Source of the DNA: Actinomycetes bacterium
Lineage (GTDB): Bacteria; Actinomycetota; Thermoleophilia; RBG-16-64-13
Length of the DNA: 64,000 nucleotides
Direction: 5' to 3'
NCBI GenBank assembly: GCA_024637035.1
Contig: JAGXFW010000013.1
Span: forward strand, 1-64,000
Made by a program: the position numbers and the translations under genes. Below the pieces are notes generated by a model that searched no databases, was not told the DNA's origin, and saw nothing but the letters and a program-made list of their open reading frames with translations. Shown one piece after another: positions 27,057-35,318 of the stretch (positions are counted from its first letter, which is position 1; the number at the start of each line of letters is the position of its first letter).

Positions 27057-28370
27057 ATGGGTTTTCAGCCAGAGCGGGGTCGTCTCGACTTCTCGTTGCC
27101 CCCGTGGCGTCTGGTACGCCAGCGATTCGAGGACGTTCGCGAGCCTTCGGTGCAGGCGGGCGTGTCCCGGGAGATGGCGAAGCTGCGCCCGGCCGTGCGT
27201 CCCGGGATGACGGTCGCCGTCGGGGTAGGCAGCCGCGGGATACGTCACCTCGATGAGATCGTGAAGGCCGTCGTTCGGGAGTTCCGGGCCATGGGCGCCG
27301 AGCCGTTCATCGTTCCGGCCATGGGAAGCCACGGCGGTGCCACGGCCGAGGGCCAAGCGGAAGTGCTTGCCGGGTATGGCGTCACCGAGGGATCGGTCGG
27401 GGTGCGGATCGCACCCGGTATGGACACGGTGCTTCTCGGTCGCGCATCCGTGCCGGAGACTCGCGGCGGCGGGGCGGCGGTTCACTTCAGCCGGGAAGCT
27501 CTCGCGGCTGATGCCGTGTTCGTCGTGAACCGGGTCAAGGTGCACACCAGCTTTCACGGCACCATCGAGAGCGGGCTCGGCAAGATGCTCTGTGTGGGCT
27601 TCGGCAAGCACACCGGCGCCGCCGGGCTGCATCGGCTGGGCGCGCCGACGTTCGAGCACCTCATCCCGGCGGCGACACGACTGGTCTTGGATCACGTCAA
27701 CGTTCTTGGCGGTTTGGCGGTGGTGGAGAACGCGTACGAGGAGGTCGCGCACCTGGAGGTGGTGCCCGGGCCGCAGATCCCCGAGCGCGAGCCAGCTCTT
27801 CTCGACCTCAGCCGAAGGTTGATGCCCGAGATCCCCTTCAAGCACCTCGACGTACTCGTGGTCGACTACCTCGGCAAGGACATCAGCGGCGACGGGATGG
27901 ATCCCAATATCACCGGACGACACGGCACCTGGCCCCTTACCGATCCTGAACGGGATCCCGAGAAGATCGTCGTGCTGCGTCTCACCGAGGCGAGTCACGG
28001 CAATGCGTGCGGACTCGGCCTCGCGGACGTGACCACGCGTGCGGTGGTCGACGCGATCGACCGGCAGGCGACCTGGACCAACGTGGTCACCAGCATGGAG
28101 CTCACCTTCGGACGGATCCCGCTTTGGGTGGACGACGATCGCACGGCGATCGCGCTGGCGCTCAGTACGTGCGGCGGGGTGGAGCCGGCCGAGGCTCGGC
28201 TGGTGCGCGTGCGCAGCACCCTCCATCTCGAAGATATCTGGGTGTCGGAGGCCCTGTGGCAGTCTGAGGGTGCCCCTCGGGCCGACCTCGAGGCGCGCTC
28301 AGAGCCAGTGCAGCCCGCGTTCGACACCTACGGCATGCTGCCCGATCTTCCCGCCCTCGAGCGGGCCTGA
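27057..28370 (+). CDS. LarA-like (lactate racemase domain) protein
   Basis: A 437-residue protein with the DUF2088/LarA N-terminal fold, which in true LarA binds the nickel-pincer cofactor that racemises lactate and related 2-hydroxy acids. Recognisable are VGSRGIRHLDEIVKAVV, AMGSHGGATAEGQ, and NRVKVHTSFHGTIESGLGKML, whose Lys and His residues lie where the pincer-binding lysine and metal-ligand histidines are expected. No larB, larC or larE gene is nearby, so a racemase role is uncertain; many LarA homologues use other substrates. The ATG at 27057 follows AGGGAG. Confidence 0.78.
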   Translation: MGFQPERGRLDFSLPPWRLVRQRFEDVREPSVQAGVSREMAKLRPAVRPGMTVAVGVGSRGIRHLDEIVKAVVREFRAMGAEPFIVPAMGSHGGATAEGQAEVLAGYGVTEGSVGVRIAPGMDTVLLGRASVPETRGGGAAVHFSREALAADAVFVVNRVKVHTSFHGTIESGLGKMLCVGFGKHTGAAGLHRLGAPTFEHLIPAATRLVLDHVNVLGGLAVVENAYEEVAHLEVVPGPQIPEREPALLDLSRRLMPEIPFKHLDVLVVDYLGKDISGDGMDPNITGRHGTWPLTDPERDPEKIVVLRLTEASHGNACGLGLADVTTRAVVDAIDRQATWTNVVTSMELTFGRIPLWVDDDRTAIALALSTCGGVEPAEARLVRVRSTLHLEDIWVSEALWQSEGAPRADLEARSEPVQPAFDTYGMLPDLPALERA

Positions 28371-28396
28371 CCTCAGGGCCTACCGGGTTCCCCGAC

Positions 28397-29482
28397 TCAG
28401 GGGAGCGGTGCGGCGGTCGCCGCTCGGTCGTTCGGGGAGCTGTCGACTGTCTGTGTTCGAGCGCTTTCGTACCGCGAGATGAAGCTCTCCAACTCCTCGA
28501 CGTTCTCTCGCGAGCCTGCGAAGAACGGTACCCTCTGGTGCACTTCGGTGGGCGCGACGTCGAGCACGGGCCCCGTGCCGGTGCTGGCCGCGCCGCCGGC
28601 CTGCTCGATGAGATAGGCCATGGGAGCACACTCGTACAGCAGGCGGAGTTTGCCGTGGGGCTTCTTCGGGTCCTTGCTGTCGGCCGGGTACAGGAAGATG
28701 CCCCCGTACAGCAGGGTACGGTGTATGTCGGCCACCATCGAACCGATGTAGCGTGAACTGTAGGGTCGACCACCGGCCGGGTCCGGTTGCTTCACATACG
28801 AGATGTAGCTGCGTACCGCCTCCGACCAATAGGGATAGTTGCCCTCGTTGGCCGAGTAGATGGTCCCTCGCTCGGGGATCCGGATGTCGTGGTGCGACTC
28901 CAGGAACTCCCCCAGGGATGGGTCTAGTGTGAAGCCGTGGACGCCGTGACCCGCGCTCATGACAAGCATCGTGCTGCTCCCGTAGACCACGTACCCCGCG
29001 GCGGCCAGCGCTCGACCGGGCTGCAGGAGGTCCTCCCTCGTACCGCCTGCGCCCGGGCTGATCTTGTGGTAGATGCCGAATATGCTGCCCACGCTCACGT
29101 TGGCGTCGATGTTCGAGGAGCCGTCGAGAGGGTCGAAGCAGATGGCGTACTGACCGCCCGCGTACTTCTCGGGGATCTCGATGGGCTCCGACACTTCTTC
29201 GGACAGCATGATGCAGAAATGGCCCAGGTGGTTGAACGCCGCCACGAACACGTCATTGGCGAACACGTCGAGCTTGCGCACCTCCTCGCCTTGGACGTTC
29301 TCCTTGCCGGTGAAGCCCAGGATCTGAGCCAAGCCCGCCTTGCTCACCTCGCGGGAGACGATCTTGGAAGCCAGGGCGATCTGATTCAGGATGCCGGTGA
29401 GTTCTCCCGTCGCTTCTGGGTGCTCACGCTCGCCTTCGTAGATGTGGCGGGTGAGCGTCATCCCTATCTTCTTCTCGACCAC
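28397..29482 (-). CDS. fbp: Class I fructose-1,6-bisphosphatase
   Basis: A 361-residue gluconeogenic enzyme that hydrolyses fructose-1,6-bisphosphate to fructose-6-phosphate. The metal site DPLDGSSNID, LSEEVSEPI, the KYAGGQYAICFDPLDG block and the sugar-phosphate-binding YIGSMVADIHRTLLYGGIF are intact. About 20 C-terminal residues are variable. The GTG at 29482 follows AAAGGGA. With ppdK in the same window it supports PEP-to-hexose flux. It is divergent from lapA. Confidence 0.95.
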   Translation of the reverse strand: MVEKKIGMTLTRHIYEGEREHPEATGELTGILNQIALASKIVSREVSKAGLAQILGFTGKENVQGEEVRKLDVFANDVFVAAFNHLGHFCIMLSEEVSEPIEIPEKYAGGQYAICFDPLDGSSNIDANVSVGSIFGIYHKISPGAGGTREDLLQPGRALAAAGYVVYGSSTMLVMSAGHGVHGFTLDPSLGEFLESHHDIRIPERGTIYSANEGNYPYWSEAVRSYISYVKQPDPAGGRPYSSRYIGSMVADIHRTLLYGGIFLYPADSKDPKKPHGKLRLLYECAPMAYLIEQAGGAASTGTGPVLDVAPTEVHQRVPFFAGSRENVEELESFISRYESARTQTVDSSPNDRAATAAPLP

Positions 29483-29524
29483 GTCTGTCCCTTTCGGCTC
29501 GTGGGTCGCGCTTTGTTCAAGGGA

Positions 29525-29558
29525 ATCCTATCGCTTCGTCGCGTCAGCTTGAAGCGAT
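29525..29558 (-). promoter_or_regulatory. fbp promoter overlapped by an inverted-repeat operator
   Basis: The minus-strand promoter has TTCAAG (29553-29548), a 17-bp spacer and TAGGAT (29530-29525). A perfect 8-bp inverted repeat, ATCGCTTC (29530-29537) and GAAGCGAT (29551-29558) with a 13-bp centre, covers it. That is the layout of a repressor site. Confidence 0.5.
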
Positions 29559-29571
29559 CCCTGCCTCGGTT

Positions 29572-29599
29572 TTGACTTTGCCGCTCAGGGTAGTATCGT
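29572..29599 (+). promoter_or_regulatory. lapA promoter implying a leaderless mRNA
   Basis: TTGACT (29572-29577), a 16-bp spacer and TATCGT (29594-29599) place the expected transcription start at or next to the ATG at 29606. There is no Shine-Dalgarno. Confidence 0.5.
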
Positions 29600-29605
29600 T
29601 GGGCT

Positions 29606-30271
29606 ATGCAATGGATACTTCTGATTCTTGGCGTCATCCTCGCGGTGGTCGCCGTCTTCGCCCTCCAGAATCCGGATGTCGTGAGCATCCGTTTCCTCAA
29701 CCTCTCCGGGGAAGCTTCGGTGCTGGTGGTCATCCTCATCGCCTATGCCGTGGGCGTCCTGTCGGGCGTCTTGGCACTTGTCCCCTCGTCCGTGCGCAAG
29801 TCGGCCAGGCTGCGCAAGCTCCGCTCCGAGGTGAAGACTCTCGAGAAGCAGGCAGGGGTCGAGCCCACGAAGGCCAAGGCAGAGAAAGTGAAGCCGGATC
29901 AACGGCGCTTCCGAGAGGTGGAGGCCGAATCGACCCGCACGCCGGTGATCGAGCGCCCGTCTCCGGCGCCCGCAGTGCCGGCGCCTGCCACCAAGCAGCC
30001 GGCGATAGAGCCGCTTGCCGCGAAAGAGCAGACCGTGGAGCGGCCCGCGCTCGGGGTCCCAGCGCCGCCGGCGTCCTCGACTGGATCGACCGCGGACGTT
30101 CCGTTCGCAGACCGGGTTGAGACCGCTGAATCGAGTCTGCCCTCCGGATCGAGCTCAGAAGGTGAGAACACGGTCGATGGTGGTGACTCGGGCTCCTCGC
30201 CCGTCCCGGTTCTTGACGCCGAGCCGTCTGCCGACGCAGGCCGGGGCTGGCGGAGGTTCCTGGGGCTCTAG
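29606..30271 (+). CDS. LapA/DUF1049 membrane protein
   Basis: A 221-residue protein with the LapA domain: two transmembrane helices (about 3-20 and 38-60) joined by the conserved FALQNPDVVSIRFLNL segment. A basic coiled-coil follows (about 65-100), then a long Pro/Ala/Ser-rich acidic tail (about 110-210) that is probably disordered. In other bacteria LapA works with LapB in envelope assembly; no lapB is here, so its role is unknown. It appears to be translated from a leaderless transcript. The flavoprotein gene follows 3 bp after the stop. Confidence 0.8.
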   Translation: MQWILLILGVILAVVAVFALQNPDVVSIRFLNLSGEASVLVVILIAYAVGVLSGVLALVPSSVRKSARLRKLRSEVKTLEKQAGVEPTKAKAEKVKPDQRRFREVEAESTRTPVIERPSPAPAVPAPATKQPAIEPLAAKEQTVERPALGVPAPPASSTGSTADVPFADRVETAESSLPSGSSSEGENTVDGGDSGSSPVPVLDAEPSADAGRGWRRFLGL

Positions 30272-30274
30272 GCT

Positions 30275-30832
30275 ATGAGGATCGTTGGCATCGCCGGTAG
30301 CCCGCGGAAGGGTGGGAACTCGACCACCCTCCTCGAGACGGCGCTTGAGGCCGCACAAGAGCAGGGACACACTACGAAGTGCCTCGTGGCCCGCCGTCTG
30401 AAGGTCCAGCCCTGCATCGCCTGTGAGGGCTGCAAACGTGGACCCAAGTGCGTGGTCGACGACGAGATGCACGACGTGTATGCTGCCATCGCCCACGCCG
30501 ACATCTTGGTCGTGGCCACTCCGATCTACTACTACGCGGCTTCCGGTTGGCTGAAGGCAGTGGTCGACCGCACCTACGGACTCCTCGATCGCGAGAGCAA
30601 GCCCCGTATCGCGCCTGGGAAGCGACTCTACGTGATCACGACGCAGGAGGAATCCGACCCCGCGGATGGGGCGGTCGTCGTTCGTCAATTGGAGCGGGCG
30701 TTCGCCTGGCTGGGCATGGAGCCCGCGGGCTCCATGATCGCGACCGACCTCGACGAGGCCCAAGCGGTCCTCGAGCGCCCCGACCTTCTCCAAGCGGCCC
30801 GAGATCTGCTCACGAGCGGCCCCTCGGGTTGA
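30275..30832 (+). CDS. NADPH-dependent FMN reductase/flavodoxin-family protein
   Basis: A 185-residue flavodoxin-like protein. The N-terminal GIAGSPRKGGNSTTLL is the FMN phosphate loop, and CIACEGCKRGPKCVVDDEM is the cysteine-rich motif typical of this family in anaerobes (possible Fe-S or redox site). VVATPIYYYAASGWLKAVVDR is the isoalloxazine-contact segment. It is probably an NAD(P)H:flavin or iron-sulfur flavoprotein reductase. It lies 3 bp after lapA, so the genes are co-transcribed. Confidence 0.87.
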   Translation: MRIVGIAGSPRKGGNSTTLLETALEAAQEQGHTTKCLVARRLKVQPCIACEGCKRGPKCVVDDEMHDVYAAIAHADILVVATPIYYYAASGWLKAVVDRTYGLLDRESKPRIAPGKRLYVITTQEESDPADGAVVVRQLERAFAWLGMEPAGSMIATDLDEAQAVLERPDLLQAARDLLTSGPSG

Positions 30833-31026
30833 CGCTCGCGGGTCGCGCGGGCTATTCTCTTGTTCGTGTCTGCCAGCCGTTCTTGGCCGGACGGTTGAGC
30901 CCGGGTCCCGTATCGTCGGCCTGGGTGGGCAGCATCAGCAGGTAGCGCTGTCGGCTCTCGATATTCGGCTTCTATCTCTGTTGTTCGTTGTCCAGCGCCT
31001 GTCGGCTGATGTTTGGAGAAGTACCA

Positions 31027-33423
31027 GTGGCCAAGCTCTCGTTCACCGCTCGCCTCGCTCGGCTGAGCGCCCGCCATCCATGGGTCGTTGTGACCTTCTG
31101 GGTGGTGCTCCTGATACTTGCGGGCTTCGCCGCTTCCACAGTGGGTGACGTACTTGGAGCCCGCGAGATGGACTTCTTGAACTCACCTGAATCCTCGAGG
31201 GGAGCCGATCTTCTTGAGGAGCGCCTGCGTGGTGTGACCCCCGATACGGAGACCGTGATCGTACGCTCCGAGACCGCCACGGTCGACGACCCCGCGTTCC
31301 AGGCGGTGGTCGAGGGCGTCGCGAGAGAGGTGACCGCCCTCGAGGGAGCCGTGGCATCGACCTTCTCGTACTACGACGCCATCCGATACGGAGTGCCGCA
31401 GTCGCAGGCCATGGTCTCGACCGATCGTCATGCCGCGCTCATCCAGGTGGCCCTGGTCGCAGAGAGCGCTCCTTCAGCTCATGATCGCATCGAGCGTTTA
31501 CGCGAGACGCTCACCAGCAACACGGCTGCCGGCTACCAGGTGCTCACGGTGGGTGCGGCCAGCGTCGAGGATGACTTCGCACGCACGGCCGAGTCCGACC
31601 TTCTCAAGGCCGAGGTCTTCGGTCTTCCCGTGACTTTGCTCGTCCTGGTGGGCGTGTTCGGTGCTGTGGCGGCCGCCGGTGTTTCGATGCTGCTGGCCCT
31701 CGCGGCCATCGTGGTGGCGATCGGCCTCACAGCCCTCGTAGGCCGCGTGTTCGAACTGTCGTTCTTCGTGGTGAACATGGTGAGCATGATCGGGCTGGCG
31801 GTGGGCATCGACTACGCGCTCTTCATCATCGAACGCTACCGCGAGGAACGCAGGCGAGGCGCCGATACGAGGGAAGCGATAACCATCGCGGGCGGCACTG
31901 CCAGCAACGCGGTCTTGTTCTCCGGCGTCACGGTGGTGCTGGCTCTCTTGGGGCTGTTCATCGTACCCATCACCACGTTCCGGTCGCTCGGTATCGGTGC
32001 GGTGCTCGTGGTCACGGTGGCGGTGGTGGCCATGCTGACCCTTGTGCCCGCCCTACTCTCGCTTCTCGGCGATCGCATCGACTGGCCTCGCGCGCCGCGC
32101 CGAGGGCTTGCCGATCGTGAGTCACGCTGGGGAGCTTGGTTGCGTGGGATCAATTGGGGTGCCTGGCTTCGCGGTATCGCATCTCGCGGCCGTGAGAGAC
32201 GAGATAGCCGCCATTGGGCGTTCCGCGGATTCTGGGGCGTCATCGCCCACGCTGTGATGCGTAGGCCTATCATCAGCGTGCTCGTGGCCACAGCCCTGTT
32301 GGTGGCGGCCGCAATACCCTATGTGGACCTCGAGAGTGGCTCGGCCGGCGCGGAGACGTTGCCTCCGGGCGATGTGCGCACGGCGTATGAGATCCTGGCC
32401 GAGGACTTCCCGGGCGGCCTTTCGGCCCCTGTGGAGATCGTCGTGGTGGGGGAGCGCGGGGCCGGGACGGAACAGGCAATCGACCGACTCACCGCCGCTC
32501 TCGCCATCGAGCAAGGGGTCGCGCCGGGTCCGTCGGTGCGGTGGAACGACGCGGATGACCTCGCGCTGGTCACGGCGTTCCTGACGGTGCCGTCGAACTC
32601 AGCGGAGGCGTACGACACGGTCACGAGGCTGCGGGCCGAGGTGATACCCGTAGCGTTCGAAGGCGTGCCCTCCGAGGTGCTGGTGGCCGGTGCCTCGGCG
32701 CACGCCGCTGACGGCATCGAGCTCATCGACTTCTATACACCGGTGGTCTTCGCGTTCGTCCTCGGGTTGAGCTTCTTCCTGCTCATGTTGGTCTTCCGGT
32801 CCATCGTCGTGCCGATCAAGGCGATCGTGATGAACCTGCTCTCAGTGGGCGCCGCCTATGGGGTGCTGGTGGTGGTGTTCCAGAAGGGGGTGGGCAAGAC
32901 GCTCTTCGGCTTCCAGCAGACGACGACGATCGAATCGTGGGTGCCCATCTTCCTGTTCTGCATCCTGTTCGGCCTGAGCATGGACTACCACGTCTTCCTG
33001 CTCAGCCGGATCCGGGAGCACTTCGACAAGACCCAGCGGAACTCCGAGTCGGTCGCGGTGGGGCTGCGATCCACGGGCCGCATCATCACCGGCGCGGCCG
33101 CCATCATGGTGGTGATCTTCTCCACCTTCGCCTCGGGCCAGCTCGTCATGCTCCAGCAGGTGGGCTTCGGCCTAGCTATCGCCGTGTTGATCGACGCCAC
33201 AGTCGTGCGCTCTGTGCTGGTGCCCGCCAGCATGGCTCTGCTGGGCGACGCCAATTGGTACTTCCCACGCTGGCTCCAGTGGCTTCCGCGCCTGACGGTG
33301 GAATCCGTGAGTGAAGACGCTCTGCCGGCCGCGGCGGTGCCCGTGCGTGTCTCCGGCGACCCCGACGACGCTCCGAAGAGCCGCCGGCGCGGAAGGCGGC
33401 GACGCGGCGGGTCCTCCAGCTAG
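31027..33423 (+). CDS. MMPL-family RND transporter
   Basis: A 798-residue integral membrane protein with the MMPL layout: one helix, an extracellular loop, a six-helix bundle (about 190-345), then the same again (from about 410; bundle 570-730). The motifs GLAVGIDYALFIIERYREERRRG and FGLSMDYHVFLLSRIREHFDKT carry the proton-relay Asp-Tyr pairs. Such proteins export lipids or drugs by proton antiport. The cytoplasmic linker holds an internal duplication, WGAWLRGI twice, and the C-terminus is very Arg-rich. The GTG at 31027 follows GGAGAAG; ATG 31009 is an alternative. Its stop shares CTAG with the convergent DUF401 stop. Confidence 0.9.
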   Translation: MAKLSFTARLARLSARHPWVVVTFWVVLLILAGFAASTVGDVLGAREMDFLNSPESSRGADLLEERLRGVTPDTETVIVRSETATVDDPAFQAVVEGVAREVTALEGAVASTFSYYDAIRYGVPQSQAMVSTDRHAALIQVALVAESAPSAHDRIERLRETLTSNTAAGYQVLTVGAASVEDDFARTAESDLLKAEVFGLPVTLLVLVGVFGAVAAAGVSMLLALAAIVVAIGLTALVGRVFELSFFVVNMVSMIGLAVGIDYALFIIERYREERRRGADTREAITIAGGTASNAVLFSGVTVVLALLGLFIVPITTFRSLGIGAVLVVTVAVVAMLTLVPALLSLLGDRIDWPRAPRRGLADRESRWGAWLRGINWGAWLRGIASRGRERRDSRHWAFRGFWGVIAHAVMRRPIISVLVATALLVAAAIPYVDLESGSAGAETLPPGDVRTAYEILAEDFPGGLSAPVEIVVVGERGAGTEQAIDRLTAALAIEQGVAPGPSVRWNDADDLALVTAFLTVPSNSAEAYDTVTRLRAEVIPVAFEGVPSEVLVAGASAHAADGIELIDFYTPVVFAFVLGLSFFLLMLVFRSIVVPIKAIVMNLLSVGAAYGVLVVVFQKGVGKTLFGFQQTTTIESWVPIFLFCILFGLSMDYHVFLLSRIREHFDKTQRNSESVAVGLRSTGRIITGAAAIMVVIFSTFASGQLVMLQQVGFGLAIAVLIDATVVRSVLVPASMALLGDANWYFPRWLQWLPRLTVESVSEDALPAAAVPVRVSGDPDDAPKSRRRGRRRRGGSSS

Positions 33424-34628
33424 AAGAGCCCTACCTGGATCAGGGCGACCAGCATCACCGCCGCTTCCGGCACGATCATCATGCGGTAGATGGGCGTGAG
33501 TTTCGAGTTGAAGTAGTCGCGGGTGAGAACGAGGCACAGGTGCACGGGGGAGAACATGACCCCGGCGAACCCGGCCGCGAAGGCGAAGGCCAGTAGGCCC
33601 ATGTCCACTCCGGCCGGCCCGCTGATCAGGGGGAGGATCAGAGGGAAGGCGAGGCCCACGTAGGCGACGGTGATACCGGTCATCACGCCCACGAGGAAGG
33701 GCAGGGCGAACACCACCACGATCGTCGGCACCCCGAGCGAATCCATCACTTGGGGAAGGTGCTCCACCGAGCCGGACTCCTCCATCACCCCCTTGAACAC
33801 AAGGACGCCCACGACGAGCAGCAGCGTCTTCAGCGAGACGCTCTCCCGGGCCGCCTGCCAAGCGCGGCGAGCGCTGTAGCGGTGCAGCAGCAACAGCGCG
33901 CCGACCACGAGAGCCATTGACACAGCCACGTCGATGCCGGCGCCTATCACGAGCACGATACTCGCCAGGATCGGAGCGAAGCTCACGGCGGCCACGCGAA
34001 GGTCGTGTGCCCGAGTGCGGCCGCCGACGTGCGGCCGGGTCTCGATCCCGCGGAAGCCGAAGAACGTCGAGGCGAGCAGCACGGTCACCGGGAACGATAT
34101 CTGCCACACGAAGAGTCGCCCCATGGGTACCGCGGTGACCGCTGAGGCGAGGATGAACCCGGGGTACAACGGCGACACGTATTCCCAGATGTGGCGGAAC
34201 AGATAGTTGATGAAGCTCTTCCGCTCCGGGTCGATGACACAACCGTTCGCCGACTCCTCCACCAGGGGGGCCGAGAAACGGGCGCCTCCCGCGGAGGGCA
34301 GCAGACCGATGATGGCGGGCATGAGGCCCATGACCACCCGGTTGTCACCCAGGAGGCCCTGGAGGGAGTCCACCAACTTCGCCAGAGTGCCCGTGGTGCG
34401 CAGGATGTTCTCGAGCACCATGATGAGGGCCAAGGCGATGACGAGCGAGACGGCGGTGCGGTCGGTGGAGGCGCGGAATGCGGCTCCCAGCATCGCTACC
34501 GGACCCATCCCCATGAGCACACCCAACGCCCCGGCGGCGATGAGCATCACGACCCCGAGGTTCCACTTCAGCCGGAGCAGACCGACGATCAGGGCGAAGA
34601 CGAAAGCTATCTTGAGAAGCTCGATCAC
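33420..34628 (-). CDS. DUF401-family integral membrane protein
   Basis: A 402-residue protein with about ten hydrophobic helices of the DUF401 family, distantly related to ion transporter/GntP-like permeases. The segments GLLPSAGGARFSAPLVEE, RHIWEYVSPLYPGFILAS and FSPVHLCLVLTRDYF are characteristic. Substrate unknown. The GTG start at 34628 has no evident ribosome site. The last four bases overlap the convergent MMPL gene. Confidence 0.8.
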   Translation of the reverse strand: MIELLKIAFVFALIVGLLRLKWNLGVVMLIAAGALGVLMGMGPVAMLGAAFRASTDRTAVSLVIALALIMVLENILRTTGTLAKLVDSLQGLLGDNRVVMGLMPAIIGLLPSAGGARFSAPLVEESANGCVIDPERKSFINYLFRHIWEYVSPLYPGFILASAVTAVPMGRLFVWQISFPVTVLLASTFFGFRGIETRPHVGGRTRAHDLRVAAVSFAPILASIVLVIGAGIDVAVSMALVVGALLLLHRYSARRAWQAARESVSLKTLLLVVGVLVFKGVMEESGSVEHLPQVMDSLGVPTIVVVFALPFLVGVMTGITVAYVGLAFPLILPLISGPAGVDMGLLAFAFAAGFAGVMFSPVHLCLVLTRDYFNSKLTPIYRMMIVPEAAVMLVALIQVGLF

Positions 34629-34731
34629 GAGGGCGGTTCCGGCGGTCTAGAGGCTCATGGGCACGTGCGACGGGGCATCCTAGCATGTTGTGTCGGCTGG
34701 GTGTGCCCGTTGAGCGCGGTCGCGCGGAGTC

Positions 34732-34760
34732 TTGCGTAAGAGCGCAATACGTTCTAGGGT
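34732..34760 (+). promoter_or_regulatory. Promoter of the 34827 membrane-protein gene
   Basis: TTGCGT (34732-34737), a 17-bp spacer and TAGGGT (34755-34760) lie about 67 bp before the ATG. Confidence 0.4.
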
Positions 34761-34826
34761 GTCATTGGGCTGCTTCTGTTGGAGCGGACCCATTCGTTGC
34801 CCGAAAAACGAAGGTAAGGAGTATGC

Positions 34827-35195
34827 ATGGATGATTCTGCAGGGATCCTCGGTGGCGTGTTCGGAACCATCATCTACTTGGCTATCATGGCTGTGGCGAT
34901 CGCAGCGATGTGGCGCGTTTACACCAAGGCCGGTGAGCCGGGATGGGCCGCGATAATCCCGATCTACAACATCATCATCCTGCTCAAGATCATCGGCAGG
35001 CCGGCGTGGTGGATCATCCTCATGTTCATCCCCATCGCCAATTTTGTCGTCCTGATCCTCATGATGGACGGGCTGTCGAAGAGCTTCGGGCAGGGCACCG
35101 GTTTCACGATCGGGTTGATCTTCCTGAGCATCATCTTCATGGCCATCTTGGGCTTCGGTAGCGCCCGGTACGTCGGGCCCGCCGCCGCGGCCTAA
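34827..35195 (+). CDS. Small four-helix membrane protein (DUF5684-like)
   Basis: A 122-residue protein with four predicted helices. The conserved segment AGEPGWAAIIPIYNIIILLKIIGRPAWW is the hallmark of a widespread small-membrane-protein family (DUF5684 and signal-peptidase-associated relatives). It has no catalytic motif, and its function is unknown. The ATG at 34827 follows AAGGAG. It is monocistronic, with its own promoter and a strong terminator. Confidence 0.8.
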   Translation: MDDSAGILGGVFGTIIYLAIMAVAIAAMWRVYTKAGEPGWAAIIPIYNIIILLKIIGRPAWWIILMFIPIANFVVLILMMDGLSKSFGQGTGFTIGLIFLSIIFMAILGFGSARYVGPAAAA

Positions 35196-35217
35196 GCCGC
35201 GTTTCACCTGATCTCGA

Positions 35218-35259
35218 CGGCCCGTCTCGCGGACTGCGAGGCGGGCCGCTCGCTTTTCT
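35218..35259 (+). terminator. Rho-independent terminator
   Basis: CGGCCCGTCTCGC pairs with GCGAGGCGGGCCG (one T-G pair) around a 5-nt loop, followed by CTCGCTTTTCT. It ends the 34827 gene and may also act on the opposite strand. Confidence 0.8.
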
Positions 35260-35318
35260 AGAGGGCGCCGCACCGAACCGCCGCCGCACGGTGAGGCGGG
35301 GCCTCGCTGCAGTCCTCG

